From positions 1-53,642 of the forward strand of contig JACTVT010000011.1 in NCBI GenBank assembly GCA_014465955.1: a stretch of 53,642 bases of DNA. Direction: 5' to 3'. The position numbers and the translations under genes were made by a program. Positions within the stretch are counted from its first letter, which is position 1. Each line of letters begins with the position of its first letter. The notes below the pieces were generated by a model that was not told where the DNA came from, did no database searches, and was given only the letters and a program-made list of their open reading frames with translations. This document shows positions 41,284 to 50,505 of this stretch, piece after piece. This DNA comes from Eubacterium sp. Lineage in GTDB: Bacteria > Bacillota > Clostridia > Oscillospirales > Acutalibacteraceae.

Positions 41284-42564
41284 ATGAAACCACAGGAATT
41301 TATAAACGCTGTTAAATCAGGCGAAATGGATGAAAAACTCAGGACGGTTTATGTGCTTGACAGCGAGGTTGAAAAACAGAAACCCCGTTACATATCACTT
41401 CTTGAAGAATTCATTAAACTTTTCGGTGACGACAGAGATGTTATTATTACATCTGCACCCGGCAGAACAGAGGTCTGCGGAAATCATACCGACCATAACA
41501 ACGGTAAGGTTATGGCGGCATCAATCAACCTTGACGCAATTGCAGTCTGTGCAAAAAGCAGTGATAACAGAATCCGTGTTAAATCACAGGGTCATGCAAT
41601 GAATGAGGTTAATATTACAAAACTTCTGCCCGATGAGGCAGAGTTCGGACGTTCAACTGCAATGGTTCGCGGTGTTGTTGCAAAAATCAAGGATTTAGGC
41701 TTTGAAATCGGTGGCTTCGATGCAGTTACAACGTCAGATGTTATGGGCGGCAGCGGTCTTTCATCATCTGCAGCGTTTGAAGTTCTTCTCGGCACAACAG
41801 TATCATATCTTTTCAATGACGGTAAAATCAGCGCAGTTGATATTGCAAAGGTTGCGCAGTACAGTGAAAATGTGTTTTTCGGCAAGCCGTGCGGACTTCT
41901 TGATCAGATGGCTTCATCTGTAGGCACATTTGTTTCCATTGATTTTGAATCAACCGAAAAACCGGTTATTAAAAAAGTTGATTATGATTTTTCAACAAGC
42001 GGTCACTCACTCTGTATTGTTGATACAGGCGGAAATCACAGTGATTTAACAGATGATTATGCCGCAGTGCGTGCTGAAATGGAAAGTGTTGCAGCCGCTA
42101 TGGGCAAAAACGTTCTTCGTGAAATCAGTTTTGAGGATTTCAAAAAGGCACTGCCTGAAATTAAAGATAAAGTGAATGACCGTGCAATTATCCGTGCATT
42201 TCATTTTTATAACGAAAATATCAGAGTGGAAACAGCAGTTTCAGCGCTTGAAAGCGGAGATTTTGATGCATTCAAGCAGATTATTATCGACAGCGGACAC
42301 TCTTCATATATGTACAATCAGAACGTGTTTACGCCCGTAAATCCGACCGAGCAGAAACTTTCTGTTGCACTTTGTATGTCTGAAGATATTTTAAAGGGCA
42401 AAGGCGCTTGGCGTGTTCACGGCGGCGGTTTTGCAGGCACGATTCAGGCATTTGTGCCGAATGATATTCTTGATGAATATAAAACCGCTATGGAAAGTGT
42501 GTTCGGAGAGGGTAACTGCCACGTGCTTATTATCAGACCTGTCGGCGGAACAAGAGTAATGTAA
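41284..42564 (+). CDS. galK: galactokinase
   Basis: Start at the ATG at 41284, after gaggagaaatatt. 426 aa, slightly longer than typical GalK. GHMP motifs: the substrate loop SAPGRTEVCGNHTDHNNGKV near residue 55, the ATP-binding MGGSGLSSSAAFEVLLG near 155, and the C-terminal VHGGGFAGTIQAFVP. The catalytic Asp follows from GLLDQMASSVG. It phosphorylates galactose, or possibly a related sugar, at C1. No galT or galE is adjacent. It starts 12 bases after the TVP38 stop. Confidence 0.93.
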   Translation: MKPQEFINAVKSGEMDEKLRTVYVLDSEVEKQKPRYISLLEEFIKLFGDDRDVIITSAPGRTEVCGNHTDHNNGKVMAASINLDAIAVCAKSSDNRIRVKSQGHAMNEVNITKLLPDEAEFGRSTAMVRGVVAKIKDLGFEIGGFDAVTTSDVMGGSGLSSSAAFEVLLGTTVSYLFNDGKISAVDIAKVAQYSENVFFGKPCGLLDQMASSVGTFVSIDFESTEKPVIKKVDYDFSTSGHSLCIVDTGGNHSDLTDDYAAVRAEMESVAAAMGKNVLREISFEDFKKALPEIKDKVNDRAIIRAFHFYNENIRVETAVSALESGDFDAFKQIIIDSGHSSYMYNQNVFTPVNPTEQKLSVALCMSEDILKGKGAWRVHGGGFAGTIQAFVPNDILDEYKTAMESVFGEGNCHVLIIRPVGGTRVM

Positions 42565-42592
42565 GCTTTAATTTCAAAGAGGGAATATCAAA

Positions 42593-43546
42593 ATGAAATA
42601 TGTTTTTATAGAAAATCCTATAGCAGGCAGCAAACAGAAACAGGCGCTTTTTAAAAAAGTTCAGTCATCCTTTCGTATGATTGACGATGAGATGATTATA
42701 GAAGAAACGCATTACAAGGGTCACGCTAAGGAAATTGCCGAAAAATATGCCAAAAAGTACGGCAAGGACTGCGTGCTTGTATCCTGCGGCGGAGACGGCA
42801 CTGTGCACGAAGTTGCAAACGGTGCGGCACATACAGATGCGGCTGTTATGATACTGCCGTTCGGCACAGGCAATGATTTTGCAAAAAAAATTTATGGCAC
42901 TAAAAAGATAGATTCATTTAATGTTGTTAAGGCTTTCGGGCTTCATACGGGTAAAATCAAATATAAGGTTAAGCCGATTGATCTTATTGATTATAACGGT
43001 GAAAAATGTATAAATGTTATGAGTTACGGACTTGACACAAAGGTTGAAACAATCGGCAGGCAGATTGCCGGTAAGGTGAAATTTCTTGGCCAGAAAGCGT
43101 ATAATATTGCAATTGTTCCGTGCATTATGCAGTCTTTAAAATACCAGATTAATATTGACCTTGATTGTGTGGATGAAAGCGGAAAGCCGTATAAAATTCT
43201 TGAAACGCCTAAGGATTACACACTTTTTGCAGTGTGCAACGCAAGTTATTACGGTGGTGGTTTCTGCCCTGCACCAGATTCAAAACTTGATGACGGATTG
43301 CTTGATTATGCACTTGTTGATGCAGTTAACGTTGTTGAGGCGCTTCCGCTTATTCCAAAATATAATGAGGGCACGGCGCATCTTCATTCAGACAAGGTTA
43401 ATATAGGCTACATAACAGGCGGCAGAATCTGGAGCACTGACGGCTCACCGCTGCTCGGTAATTGCGACGGCGAAAATTTTGATTATTCCGAGGTTAATTT
43501 TAAAGTAGAAAAAAAAGCGCTTAATCTTTGCTTTATTGATGATTAA
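42593..43546 (+). CDS. diacylglycerol/lipid kinase family protein
   Basis: 317 aa. The diacylglycerol-kinase catalytic domain is evident: FIENPIAGSKQKQALFKKV at the start, CGGDGTVHEVANGAA (GGDGT motif) near residue 67, and ILPFGTGNDFAKKIYG. The C-terminal part has CNASYYGGGFCPAPDSKLDDG, typical of YegS/DagK-like lipid kinases. It phosphorylates diacylglycerol or a related lipid; the exact substrate is unknown. The ribosome binding site gagggaa precedes the ATG. It lies 28 bases after galK. Confidence 0.9.
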   Translation: MKYVFIENPIAGSKQKQALFKKVQSSFRMIDDEMIIEETHYKGHAKEIAEKYAKKYGKDCVLVSCGGDGTVHEVANGAAHTDAAVMILPFGTGNDFAKKIYGTKKIDSFNVVKAFGLHTGKIKYKVKPIDLIDYNGEKCINVMSYGLDTKVETIGRQIAGKVKFLGQKAYNIAIVPCIMQSLKYQINIDLDCVDESGKPYKILETPKDYTLFAVCNASYYGGGFCPAPDSKLDDGLLDYALVDAVNVVEALPLIPKYNEGTAHLHSDKVNIGYITGGRIWSTDGSPLLGNCDGENFDYSEVNFKVEKKALNLCFIDD

Positions 43547-43571
43547 TCGTATTTTCATCGACAGCAACATA

Positions 43572-43690
43572 ACGGGCAATTCGTGAATTGCCTCTACGGC
43601 GGTGCAATAATGTAATCGTAGGGGTCGATGCCCTCATCGACCCGCATAATTGATTAAACCTTTATTGGGAGGGCCTCTGTGCCCTCCCGT
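43572..43690. repeat. three GTAGGG-type palindromes
   Basis: An inverted copy (acgggcaattcgtgaattgcctctac, 43572-43597), a direct copy (cgtaggggtcgatgccctcatcgaccc, 43617-43643) and a shorter copy (gggagggcctctgtgccctcccg, 43667-43689) fill the gap between the lipid kinase gene and the secreted glycosidase-like gene. Confidence 0.8.
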
Positions 43691-43728
43691 ACTGTTATTT
43701 GCGATTATTATAAAACGGGGTAAATGAT

Positions 43729-46284
43729 ATGAAATCAAAAGCAGGAAAAATTTTGTTGAAAGTATTTGCAGCCATTATTGTTGTTCTTGTATTGATTGCA
43801 GGCGGCTTCGGTATTTATTTTGCAAATTATACGCCCTCTGTTACTTTTGATGCAGGCAATTTAACGGGCGAGGTTACAAACGGTGCGTCAGGTTATCTGT
43901 ACGGTATTGCGCAGGACGGCGTGCCGTCTTATGAAATGACTGCAAGTCTTGATATTTCTTCCGTTTCGGCAAAAACGCAGGGCGGTCTTCAGCACCCTAT
44001 CGGGGAAGTAGGCGATATTGCCTCTGAAGTTCTCAGTGATAAAGATAAAACCTGTGATTATATTGTTGTTTATCTTCAGGATATGTATAGCACATGGTAT
44101 TATGACCACATAAATATTGAAGAAATGAAAGCAAACGGCGAATATGATTTTAAAAATTATATTGAAACCGAATATTTTCCTTTGATAGAGCAGACTGTAA
44201 GCGAACTTAAAAATGCCGATTATCATGATAAACTTGTTTATTGCATTTATAACGAGCCTGATAACGGCGTGTGGTTTGATGACCGTAACCGCAGTGAATT
44301 TTATGAGGCGTGGAAACTGACCTATGATTATGTAAAAAGCCTTGATGAAACGGCGTTTATCGGCGGTCCCGGTTTTTATGAGTACGACAGTGATAAAATA
44401 AACGGCTTTTTTGAATTTACGTCGGCGAATGACTGCACTCCGCAGGTAATTATTTATCACGAGCTTAATTACCGTGCGCTTTATGACTGGCAGTTCAATG
44501 CAGATGATTTAAAAGAAATTGAAGCAAAGCACGGCGTTGATACAGCCACACCCGTTATCGTTACCGAATACGGAATGATGGAGGATAACGGCAATCCGAA
44601 TACGATGCTTCGCTACATTGCCAGAATTGAGAATTCAAAGGTTTATGCAAATCAGGCTTACTGGCTGCTTGCCGATAATTTCTGCAATACCTGTGCCGAT
44701 TATAATACACCGAACTCGGCGTGGTGGGTTTACAGATGGTATGCCGAAATGACGGGGCAGACTATGAAAATGACTGAAAGCGATATTCTTCATTCCGATA
44801 TGGGAAAAGCCATTCTTGGTTTCAGAGCGCCGAGATACAGGCAGTTTTTGGGACTCGGCACTGTTGATAACGCTGAAAATAAGATTGATTTGCTCGTTTC
44901 GGGTGCAGATTATGACGGCGTTGTTAAAATAGAAAATCTTGATACTACAAGTCTTTACGAAAAAAATATAAATGTTACCGTCAGTGCAGTGACTTATCAG
45001 GGCATTTCGGGCAAGGTGTATAAGCCCGAAACCGTGCAGATTTATAATACCGTGTGCAGCAATGATAATATTACGATAGATATGAGCGGTTTTATGAATG
45101 AAAATACGGCGTATCATATTGAAATTACTGCTTCGGATGATAATGACGGCACTGAATTTTTAAACGATAATCTTTATAAAAGATATGAGTTTGAAAACGG
45201 CACGCTGCTCGGTGACGCCTATACTTACGACAGTGCTTATGCCACAACAGGCGAGCAGAACGGTATGGTCGGCGGAATGGAAAAAGACGGCGACGGCGTT
45301 GAAATTGAAATTGAAGTTCCCGAAGACGGCAATTACGAATTAAAGTTTATTTACGGCAATTCAAACGACGGCAAGTATGACGAAAACGGCAGGCAGCACC
45401 CTGATGAAAGAGCAATCAGCACAGTTAATTTTGCACTTGACGGCAGTGAATCTTCATTCAGTCTTGAAAATACAATCAAAAGCGAACTTACATCAGGTTA
45501 TGAAATGGTTTGCGAACTGACAGCAGGCAGGCATACCATAAAAATTACGCATAACAAGGGCACAATTGTGCTTGATTCTCTGCTTGTGCGACGTGAAGAT
45601 ACCGATATAAATCTTGCCGTTCTTGATGACGGAGATAATGGCTTTTTCGCAGTTAGCCCGTATGACGGATATTATGATATTGCGTTTGATTCCATTGCCG
45701 ATGTTTCAATCGGTCTGAACGGTTACATTACAGTGCCTACCAATGCGGCGGACACGGTAACGGTCTTTTTTAAAAGAGGTTTGAATTACCTGAGAACATC
45801 GGGCAGTATCAGTTATATTCAGCCGTCAACAAGAGCGGGCACAGAGTGGTATTTTGAACCGAGGCAGATGGCGCTTGACGGCACTGCCGAAATAAAAACG
45901 GTGGCATATCTTGATACGGAATATGTTACGGGTATTTCGTCTGACGGCGGCTCTTCAGAAATTACGCTGAATACAGAGTACGCAGGTAATTATGCGCTTA
46001 CAATTCTTTATGCAAACAATCACGAGCAGGGTGTTCATGATTATAATGTTGATTTGATAGAGGATTGCGTAACACTGTCCGTCAACGGTAAAATGCAGAA
46101 GAATCTGTATTGCCGCAATACTTACAGTTGGGATTCGTTTACTACGGTTGTAACGGATATTGAACTTGAACAGGGCGAAAATCATATTGTGCTTTATAAT
46201 GACGGCTCAAACCTGTTTAACGGCACACCGTCATATGCGCCGAATATCGCCGCAGTGATTGTAAACGATTACACAGCGGGATAA
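43729..46284 (+). CDS. secreted or membrane-anchored glycosidase-like protein (clan A-like fold) with carbohydrate-binding region
   Basis: 851 aa. The basic start MKSKAGKIL and hydrophobic stretch LKVFAAIIVVLVLIAGGFGIYF (residues 10-31) form a signal anchor. The TIM-barrel part has Glu176 in CIYNEPDNG (likely acid/base) and Glu280 in VIVTEYGMM (likely nucleophile), as in GH39/GH5-type clan A enzymes. From about residue 470 a CBM35/CBM6-like region (YEFENGTLLGDAYTYDSAY, then YELKFIYGNSNDG) is seen, with a second similar block near 740-830 (NYALTILYANNHEQGVHD). The substrate is unknown but likely a beta-linked plant polysaccharide. It has its own ribosome binding site and no co-transcribed partner. 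Confidence 0.78.
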   Translation: MKSKAGKILLKVFAAIIVVLVLIAGGFGIYFANYTPSVTFDAGNLTGEVTNGASGYLYGIAQDGVPSYEMTASLDISSVSAKTQGGLQHPIGEVGDIASEVLSDKDKTCDYIVVYLQDMYSTWYYDHINIEEMKANGEYDFKNYIETEYFPLIEQTVSELKNADYHDKLVYCIYNEPDNGVWFDDRNRSEFYEAWKLTYDYVKSLDETAFIGGPGFYEYDSDKINGFFEFTSANDCTPQVIIYHELNYRALYDWQFNADDLKEIEAKHGVDTATPVIVTEYGMMEDNGNPNTMLRYIARIENSKVYANQAYWLLADNFCNTCADYNTPNSAWWVYRWYAEMTGQTMKMTESDILHSDMGKAILGFRAPRYRQFLGLGTVDNAENKIDLLVSGADYDGVVKIENLDTTSLYEKNINVTVSAVTYQGISGKVYKPETVQIYNTVCSNDNITIDMSGFMNENTAYHIEITASDDNDGTEFLNDNLYKRYEFENGTLLGDAYTYDSAYATTGEQNGMVGGMEKDGDGVEIEIEVPEDGNYELKFIYGNSNDGKYDENGRQHPDERAISTVNFALDGSESSFSLENTIKSELTSGYEMVCELTAGRHTIKITHNKGTIVLDSLLVRREDTDINLAVLDDGDNGFFAVSPYDGYYDIAFDSIADVSIGLNGYITVPTNAADTVTVFFKRGLNYLRTSGSISYIQPSTRAGTEWYFEPRQMALDGTAEIKTVAYLDTEYVTGISSDGGSSEITLNTEYAGNYALTILYANNHEQGVHDYNVDLIEDCVTLSVNGKMQKNLYCRNTYSWDSFTTVVTDIELEQGENHIVLYNDGSNLFNGTPSYAPNIAAVIVNDYTAG

Positions 46285-46285
46285 T

Positions 46286-46466
46286 AACGGGCAATTCGTG
46301 AATTGTCCCTACAATATTTTGTTGTTGCGACGTTGTTTATAATTGGCGGTGCGTCGGGGACGTCGCACCCTACATAGTTGCAACAACGTCATCGTAGGGG
46401 CGGATATTATCCGCCCGCAAATCAACAAATAATCCCTGTAGGGGTCGGCGTTATCTACGACCTATT
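46286..46466. repeat. cluster of four GTAGGG-type palindromes
   Basis: Copies at 46286-46313 (inverted, gggcaattcgtgaattgtccctac), 46347-46373 (inverted, gcgtcggggacgtcgcaccctac), 46393-46418 (direct, gtaggggcggatattatccgcccg) and 46437-46466 (direct, gtaggggtcggcgttatctacgacc). A gttgttgcgacgttg / agttgcaacaacgtc inverted pair encloses the second. No gene is seen in this gap. Confidence 0.8.
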
Positions 46467-46494
46467 ATCCAAAAGTTAAGGAATTATTAATTTT

Positions 46495-46527
46495 GATGCA
46501 GTCTTTGATAAAAGACTGCATTTTTTT
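46495..46527 (+). terminator. intrinsic terminator upstream of ABC operon
   Basis: TGCAGTCTTT and AAAGACTGCA form a 10-bp stem around a short GATA-type loop, followed by TTTTTTT. It overlaps no gene and directly precedes the next promoter. Confidence 0.75.
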
Positions 46528-46528
46528 G

Positions 46529-46557
46529 TTGACTTTGGTTTATGTTTATGTTACTTT
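46529..46557 (+). promoter_or_regulatory. promoter of the MacB-like operon
   Basis: TTGACT (46529-46534), 17-base spacer, and a weaker TACTTT (46552-46557). The operator palindrome starts 11 bases after the -10 box. Confidence 0.6.
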
Positions 46558-46568
46558 AAAACTGTAAG

Positions 46569-46591
46569 GTGTACTACTTGATGTAGTACAC
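46569..46591. promoter_or_regulatory. YtrA-type operator palindrome
   Basis: GTGTACTAC TTGAT GTAGTACAC: two 9-bp arms and a 5-base spacer. It can also be read as GTGTA-13 bases-TACAC, the spacing known for the Bacillus subtilis YtrA operator (AGTGTA-N13-TACACT). It sits between the promoter and the ribosome binding site of the ABC operon and would block transcription when bound. The likely binder is the GntR protein at 50137. Confidence 0.75.
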
Positions 46592-46612
46592 TAAGAAAAA
46601 CGGAGGTGAATT

Positions 46613-47290
46613 ATGGAAAGCGCATTTATTAAAACCTGCGATTTAACAAAATATTTCATTGTGGGCAGTGAAAAAATCACGGCTCTTGAAAATGTAAATA
46701 TTGAGATTCAGAGGGGACAGATCTGCTGTATTCTCGGCACATCGGGCTCGGGCAAATCAACGCTTTTAAATATGCTTGCAGGTCTTGAAAAGCCTACTAC
46801 GGGCACGGTTCAGATCGGTAAGTACAGAATAGACAGGTTTGATGAAAGTCAACTTGCCAAATTCAGGCAGAAGTTTACGGGCTTTGTTTTTCAGTCATAT
46901 AATCTTATACCGTCGTTGACGGCGGTTGAAAATGTTGCACTTCCGTTAATGTTTAAGGGTATCGGCAAAGAGGAACGGGAAAAGCAGGCTATGGAAATGC
47001 TCAGGCTTGTAGGACTTGAAAACAGAAGTGCCCATAAGCCGTCTGAAATGAGCGGCGGTCAGCAGCAGCGAGTCGGCATTGCAAGGGCTTTTGTGGGCAA
47101 TCCCGCCGTAATTTTTGCCGATGAGCCTACGGGTAATCTTGACAGCAAAACAACCAAAGAGGTTATGGAGCTTGTAACAAACACAATCAGAAAAAACAAT
47201 CAGACAATGGTGCTCGTAACGCACGATGCAAGCGTTGCAGAGTATGCAGATGTTATTTTTAAAATTTCCGATGGAAAGGTAGTGGAGTAA
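46613..47290 (+). CDS. ABC transporter ATP-binding protein, MacB/LolD type
   Basis: 225 aa, single ATPase domain. Walker A GTSGSGKSTLLNMLAGLEKP, Q-loop FVFQSYNLIPSLTAVENVAL, signature MSGGQQQRVGIARAF, Walker B VIFADEPTGNLD and H-loop VTHD. The Tyr-Asn-Leu-Ile-Pro Q-loop context is typical of MacB/FtsE-like ATPases that drive mechanotransmission-type permeases. The ATG follows cggaggtg. It is first in a three-gene operon with the secreted protein and the permease, downstream of the YtrA-type operator. Confidence 0.95.
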   Translation: MESAFIKTCDLTKYFIVGSEKITALENVNIEIQRGQICCILGTSGSGKSTLLNMLAGLEKPTTGTVQIGKYRIDRFDESQLAKFRQKFTGFVFQSYNLIPSLTAVENVALPLMFKGIGKEEREKQAMEMLRLVGLENRSAHKPSEMSGGQQQRVGIARAFVGNPAVIFADEPTGNLDSKTTKEVMELVTNTIRKNNQTMVLVTHDASVAEYADVIFKISDGKVVE

Positions 47291-48673
47291 ATGAACACAA
47301 AAATTAAAACAAATATCTTAACCTTAATTATGGTGCTTTTAACGGCACTTTTGCCGCAGACTGCTTTCGGCGCAGAGGGGGATGTTTACCAGACGTCAAA
47401 TTTAAGTCCGTTAATTATTGTAAATGCATACAGTGTTGACGGTGATGTTGTTTCGGGCGGTGATTTCAGGCTGAATGTTGAACTGAAAAACACAAGCGGA
47501 AAAATTGATGTGCAGAATGTTCTTATCCGTATTTCCGGCGGTGATGCGTTCAGTATCAATAACGGCACTGACACGGTTTATACAGATAAAATTGTCAAGG
47601 CAGGCACATATAAATTTTCAAAAAATATGTTTTGTTCATCTGCCGCTGAGGCAGGCTCTTACCCTGTAAATGTTGCCGTTTCCTATGAATATTTTGACGG
47701 AAATGAAAGATTTTCCGGTTCGTCTGAATTTTCAATCAGCATTAAGGTGAATAAAAAGGATGAGCCTGCCACTTCGGGCAGCAATCAGACGGCAGCGCTC
47801 ACCCCACAGGTGCTGATTTCAAACTTTTCTTTCGGCGGTGACAGAATTAAAGGCGGAGAAAATTTTACTCTTAATTTTAAGGTAAACAATAATTCATCAA
47901 CTACGGCTGTTAAAAATGTTATTATCAAGCTCGGCGGCGGTGAGGTATTTGTTGTTGCAGACGGCACGGATACAATTGCACTCAATTCCCTGTCAGCAGG
48001 TGCGTCAAAGCAGATTTCAAAGCAGTTTCAGTGCCTGAACGGCGTTAAATCGGGTGTTTACCCTGTAACTGCAAGCATTTCATATGAGTATTTTGACAGC
48101 GGTGAAAAGGCGCAGGGAACGGCAGAACTTACTATGAGTATTCCTGTTGTTCAGCCTGATATCGTGTCTTTTGAGGGTATTGACCTTGCAGATAAAACCA
48201 TAAATACAAATCAGGAGACTGATTGTGCATTTCAGATTATAAACAGCGGGCAGACAAAACTTTCAAACGGCAGAGTGATTCTGAAAGATGAAAACGGTAC
48301 TGAACTTGCGTCTGCATTTATCGGTAATATTGAGGCAGGTATGCAGTTTTCAAGCAATTATACACTGCCTGTTACGTTTGAAAAAGACGGCATTAAAAAT
48401 CTGACGCTTGTGCTTGAATACGAAAATGAAAATGCAGAGAAAAAGAGCATTGAGCAGCAGTTCAGGGTTACTGTTGAAGAATATCAGGACCCGTATGCGG
48501 AATTAAATTCAGATGACGATGCACAAACTGCTGAAAAATCAAGCCCTGTAGTTCCGATTATTTGCGCAGTTGTCGGCGTTATTGTTCTTGTTGCGGCTGC
48601 TGTTGTTATTGTAAAGGTCGTTAAGAAAAAGAAGGCGCAGAAAGGCAGTGATTTTATAGATGAAGAAATCTGA
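47291..48673 (+). CDS. secreted, membrane-anchored protein with repeated Ig-like domains
   Basis: 460 aa. The signal peptide is at residues 1-28 (ILTLIMVLLTALLPQTAFGA). Three beta-sandwich-like repeats of about 115 residues follow (each with a G-G-D-F/x-x-x-V-E/F-x-x-N start and an SYEYFD-type end); repeats 1 and 2 are clearly homologous. The last membrane segment is near residue 425-447 (VVPIICAVVGVIVLVAAAVVIV), with a basic C-terminus. It starts immediately after the ATPase stop and overlaps the permease by 14 bases. It may present or bind the substrate of this ABC system, a MacA-like role without the usual MacA fold. Confidence 0.85.
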   Translation: MNTKIKTNILTLIMVLLTALLPQTAFGAEGDVYQTSNLSPLIIVNAYSVDGDVVSGGDFRLNVELKNTSGKIDVQNVLIRISGGDAFSINNGTDTVYTDKIVKAGTYKFSKNMFCSSAAEAGSYPVNVAVSYEYFDGNERFSGSSEFSISIKVNKKDEPATSGSNQTAALTPQVLISNFSFGGDRIKGGENFTLNFKVNNNSSTTAVKNVIIKLGGGEVFVVADGTDTIALNSLSAGASKQISKQFQCLNGVKSGVYPVTASISYEYFDSGEKAQGTAELTMSIPVVQPDIVSFEGIDLADKTINTNQETDCAFQIINSGQTKLSNGRVILKDENGTELASAFIGNIEAGMQFSSNYTLPVTFEKDGIKNLTLVLEYENENAEKKSIEQQFRVTVEEYQDPYAELNSDDDAQTAEKSSPVVPIICAVVGVIVLVAAAVVIVKVVKKKKAQKGSDFIDEEI

Positions 48674-49988
48674 TCTTTTCAAAACTGCGTTCCGGAATCT
48701 GAGAAACAGAAAAACAAGAACACGCCTTACCGTTATCGGTGTTGTAATCGGCACGTGCGCCATTGTTATAATGGTTTCCATCGGAGTGGGCATTGATAAG
48801 ATGCTTACTGCCCAGTTTGAGTCAAATTCTTCGCTTAACAAAATCACTGTTTATCAGGGATATAATGATGACGGTACCGAAAACGAAGAAACAGTGCTTG
48901 ATGACCGTGCACTTGAATATATGAGCGGTATTGAGCACGTGGAATTTGCCGTTCCCGTGATGGATATGGAACAGTATGTTGCCGTTTCAAGGGGCAAATA
49001 TTCGCTCGGCTGGGGTCTTAGGGCAATAGATACTTCGGCTATGGAGGCAATGGGTTTTACCCTTAAAGAGGGAAGTTTTGCCGGCATGGATAAAAATACC
49101 GTTTTCTTCGGTGAAAGAGCCGTTACCAATTTTATGGACTCGCAGGGCAACTCCGTTAAATATAAGTTTGACAGTGATTATAATCTTGAAGAATGTGAAA
49201 TAGACGCGATGAAAGATATCTTCAATGTCAGTGTAAAAGAAAACAGTGAAGACGGCGGTGTAAGAACAGGTACATCAACGCCGCAGCGTTTAAGAGTAGG
49301 CGGAGTTATTAAAAGCGATTATAAGGTAGATCAGTATACCGACAGCGGCGTTTATATGGATATGGCGCTTGCAAAAGACCTTATAAAGCAATATAATATG
49401 ATTAATAAGGTCAAAAATCAGAAGTTCAGTTATTCCAATATTTATCTTATGGTAGATGAAATGGAAAACGTGAAAGCTGTTAAAGAAGTGCTGGAGGAAA
49501 AAGGTTTTTCAAGTTATTCCGATGATGAAGAACTTGAATATACGAAAAAGGTAATGCTTGCCGTGCAGTTGGTTCTCGGCGCAATCGGCGCAATTTCTAT
49601 GTTTGTTGCGTTTTTCGGAATCAGCAACACGATGGTAATGTCTGTAATGGAGCGCACAAAGGAAATCGGTGTTATGAAAGTGCTCGGCTGTGAACTTAAG
49701 GATATTAAGGCGATGTTTCTTTATGAGGCAGGCACAATCGGTCTTATCGGCGGAACGATTGGTTTGATTATCAGTTATATACTGTCGCTTATTGCAAACG
49801 GCGTGGCACGGCTTGTAATGGGCTCTATGAACTCGGGTGAGGATTTTTACGTTTGCGTTTCATCTATTCCGCCGTGGCTTGCAATTCTCGGCATCGGTTT
49901 TGCAGTCGGCGTAGGTGTTATTGCAGGACTTTCACCTGCAAAACGATCCGTAAAGGTCAGTGCATTGACAGCAATTCATAATGAGTAG
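48660..49988 (+). CDS. ABC transporter permease, MacB/FtsX type
   Basis: 442 aa. The first membrane segment is near residues 20-45 (TRLTVIGVVIGTCAIVIMVS), followed by a large extracellular MacB-like domain (residues 45-270) and three C-terminal membrane segments (IGAISMFVAFFGISNTMVMSVM; IGLIGGTIGLIISYILSLI; WLAILGIGFAVGVGVIAGL). FtsX domain phrase ERTKEIGVMKVLGCELKDIKAMFL. It overlaps the previous gene by 14 bases and forms the permease of the ATPase at 46613. It could export a peptide or signal cell-envelope stress. Confidence 0.93.
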   Translation: MKKSDLFKTAFRNLRNRKTRTRLTVIGVVIGTCAIVIMVSIGVGIDKMLTAQFESNSSLNKITVYQGYNDDGTENEETVLDDRALEYMSGIEHVEFAVPVMDMEQYVAVSRGKYSLGWGLRAIDTSAMEAMGFTLKEGSFAGMDKNTVFFGERAVTNFMDSQGNSVKYKFDSDYNLEECEIDAMKDIFNVSVKENSEDGGVRTGTSTPQRLRVGGVIKSDYKVDQYTDSGVYMDMALAKDLIKQYNMINKVKNQKFSYSNIYLMVDEMENVKAVKEVLEEKGFSSYSDDEELEYTKKVMLAVQLVLGAIGAISMFVAFFGISNTMVMSVMERTKEIGVMKVLGCELKDIKAMFLYEAGTIGLIGGTIGLIISYILSLIANGVARLVMGSMNSGEDFYVCVSSIPPWLAILGIGFAVGVGVIAGLSPAKRSVKVSALTAIHNE

Positions 49989-49992
49989 AAAT

Positions 49993-50103
49993 AATGCCTC
50001 CCTTGTGAAAGGGAGGGGAACCGCTTGCGGTGGTGGGATTCTTTTTTTTGAATCCCCCTCGGTTGTAAACAACCGTTCCCCCTTTAACAAGGGGGACTGC
50101 AGC
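49993..50103. repeat. MITE-like element upstream of GntR gene
   Basis: A 110-base element with terminal ends gcctcccttgtgaaag and ctttaacaagggggactgc, containing accgcttgcggt. It is a shorter relative of 24462-24613. It sits between the MacB-like operon and the GntR gene, whose likely -10 box (tataat) is just downstream. Confidence 0.8.
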
Positions 50104-50136
50104 AGGTTCTTATAATTTGAACAAAGGAGGTCAGAT

Positions 50137-50505
50137 ATGTTTTCACTTGATACAAAAAGCAGAGAGCCGATATATTCCCAGATTGAAAAAGGCGTTGTAA
50201 AATATATCAATCTGGGAATATATCAGGCTGATGAGCCTCTGCCGTCGGTAAGGTCGCTTGCTTGCGAACTCGGCATTAATCCCAATACGGTGGCAAAGGC
50301 ATATAAAAATCTTGAGGCAAACGGCATTGTGTATACAAAAGCAGGTAAGGGGATTTTTGTAAAGGGTGACGATGCTTTCGGTGAAATACACCGCGCAATT
50401 GAAAATAATCTTCGTGAAAAACTTGCTGATGTTAAAAACGCAGGCTTTGAAAAAAGCGAACTCCTGAACATAATTGACGAAATATGGAGGGATAAAAATG
50501 ATTGA
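50137..50505 (+). CDS. GntR family transcriptional regulator, YtrA subfamily
   Basis: 122 aa, the short YtrA length. The N-terminal winged helix-turn-helix is at residues 10-75 (REPIYSQIEKGVVKYINLGI, LPSVRSLACELGINPNTVAKAYKNLEANGIV). The C-terminal 45 residues are a helical dimerisation region rather than a ligand-binding UTRA or FCD domain. The ATG follows caaaggagg. It overlaps the next ABC ATPase by 8 bases. YtrA-type proteins repress ABC operons and are released by cell-wall-active antibiotics in B. subtilis. It probably controls its own operon and the MacB-like operon upstream, which carries the matching operator. Confidence 0.93.
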   Translation: MFSLDTKSREPIYSQIEKGVVKYINLGIYQADEPLPSVRSLACELGINPNTVAKAYKNLEANGIVYTKAGKGIFVKGDDAFGEIHRAIENNLREKLADVKNAGFEKSELLNIIDEIWRDKND

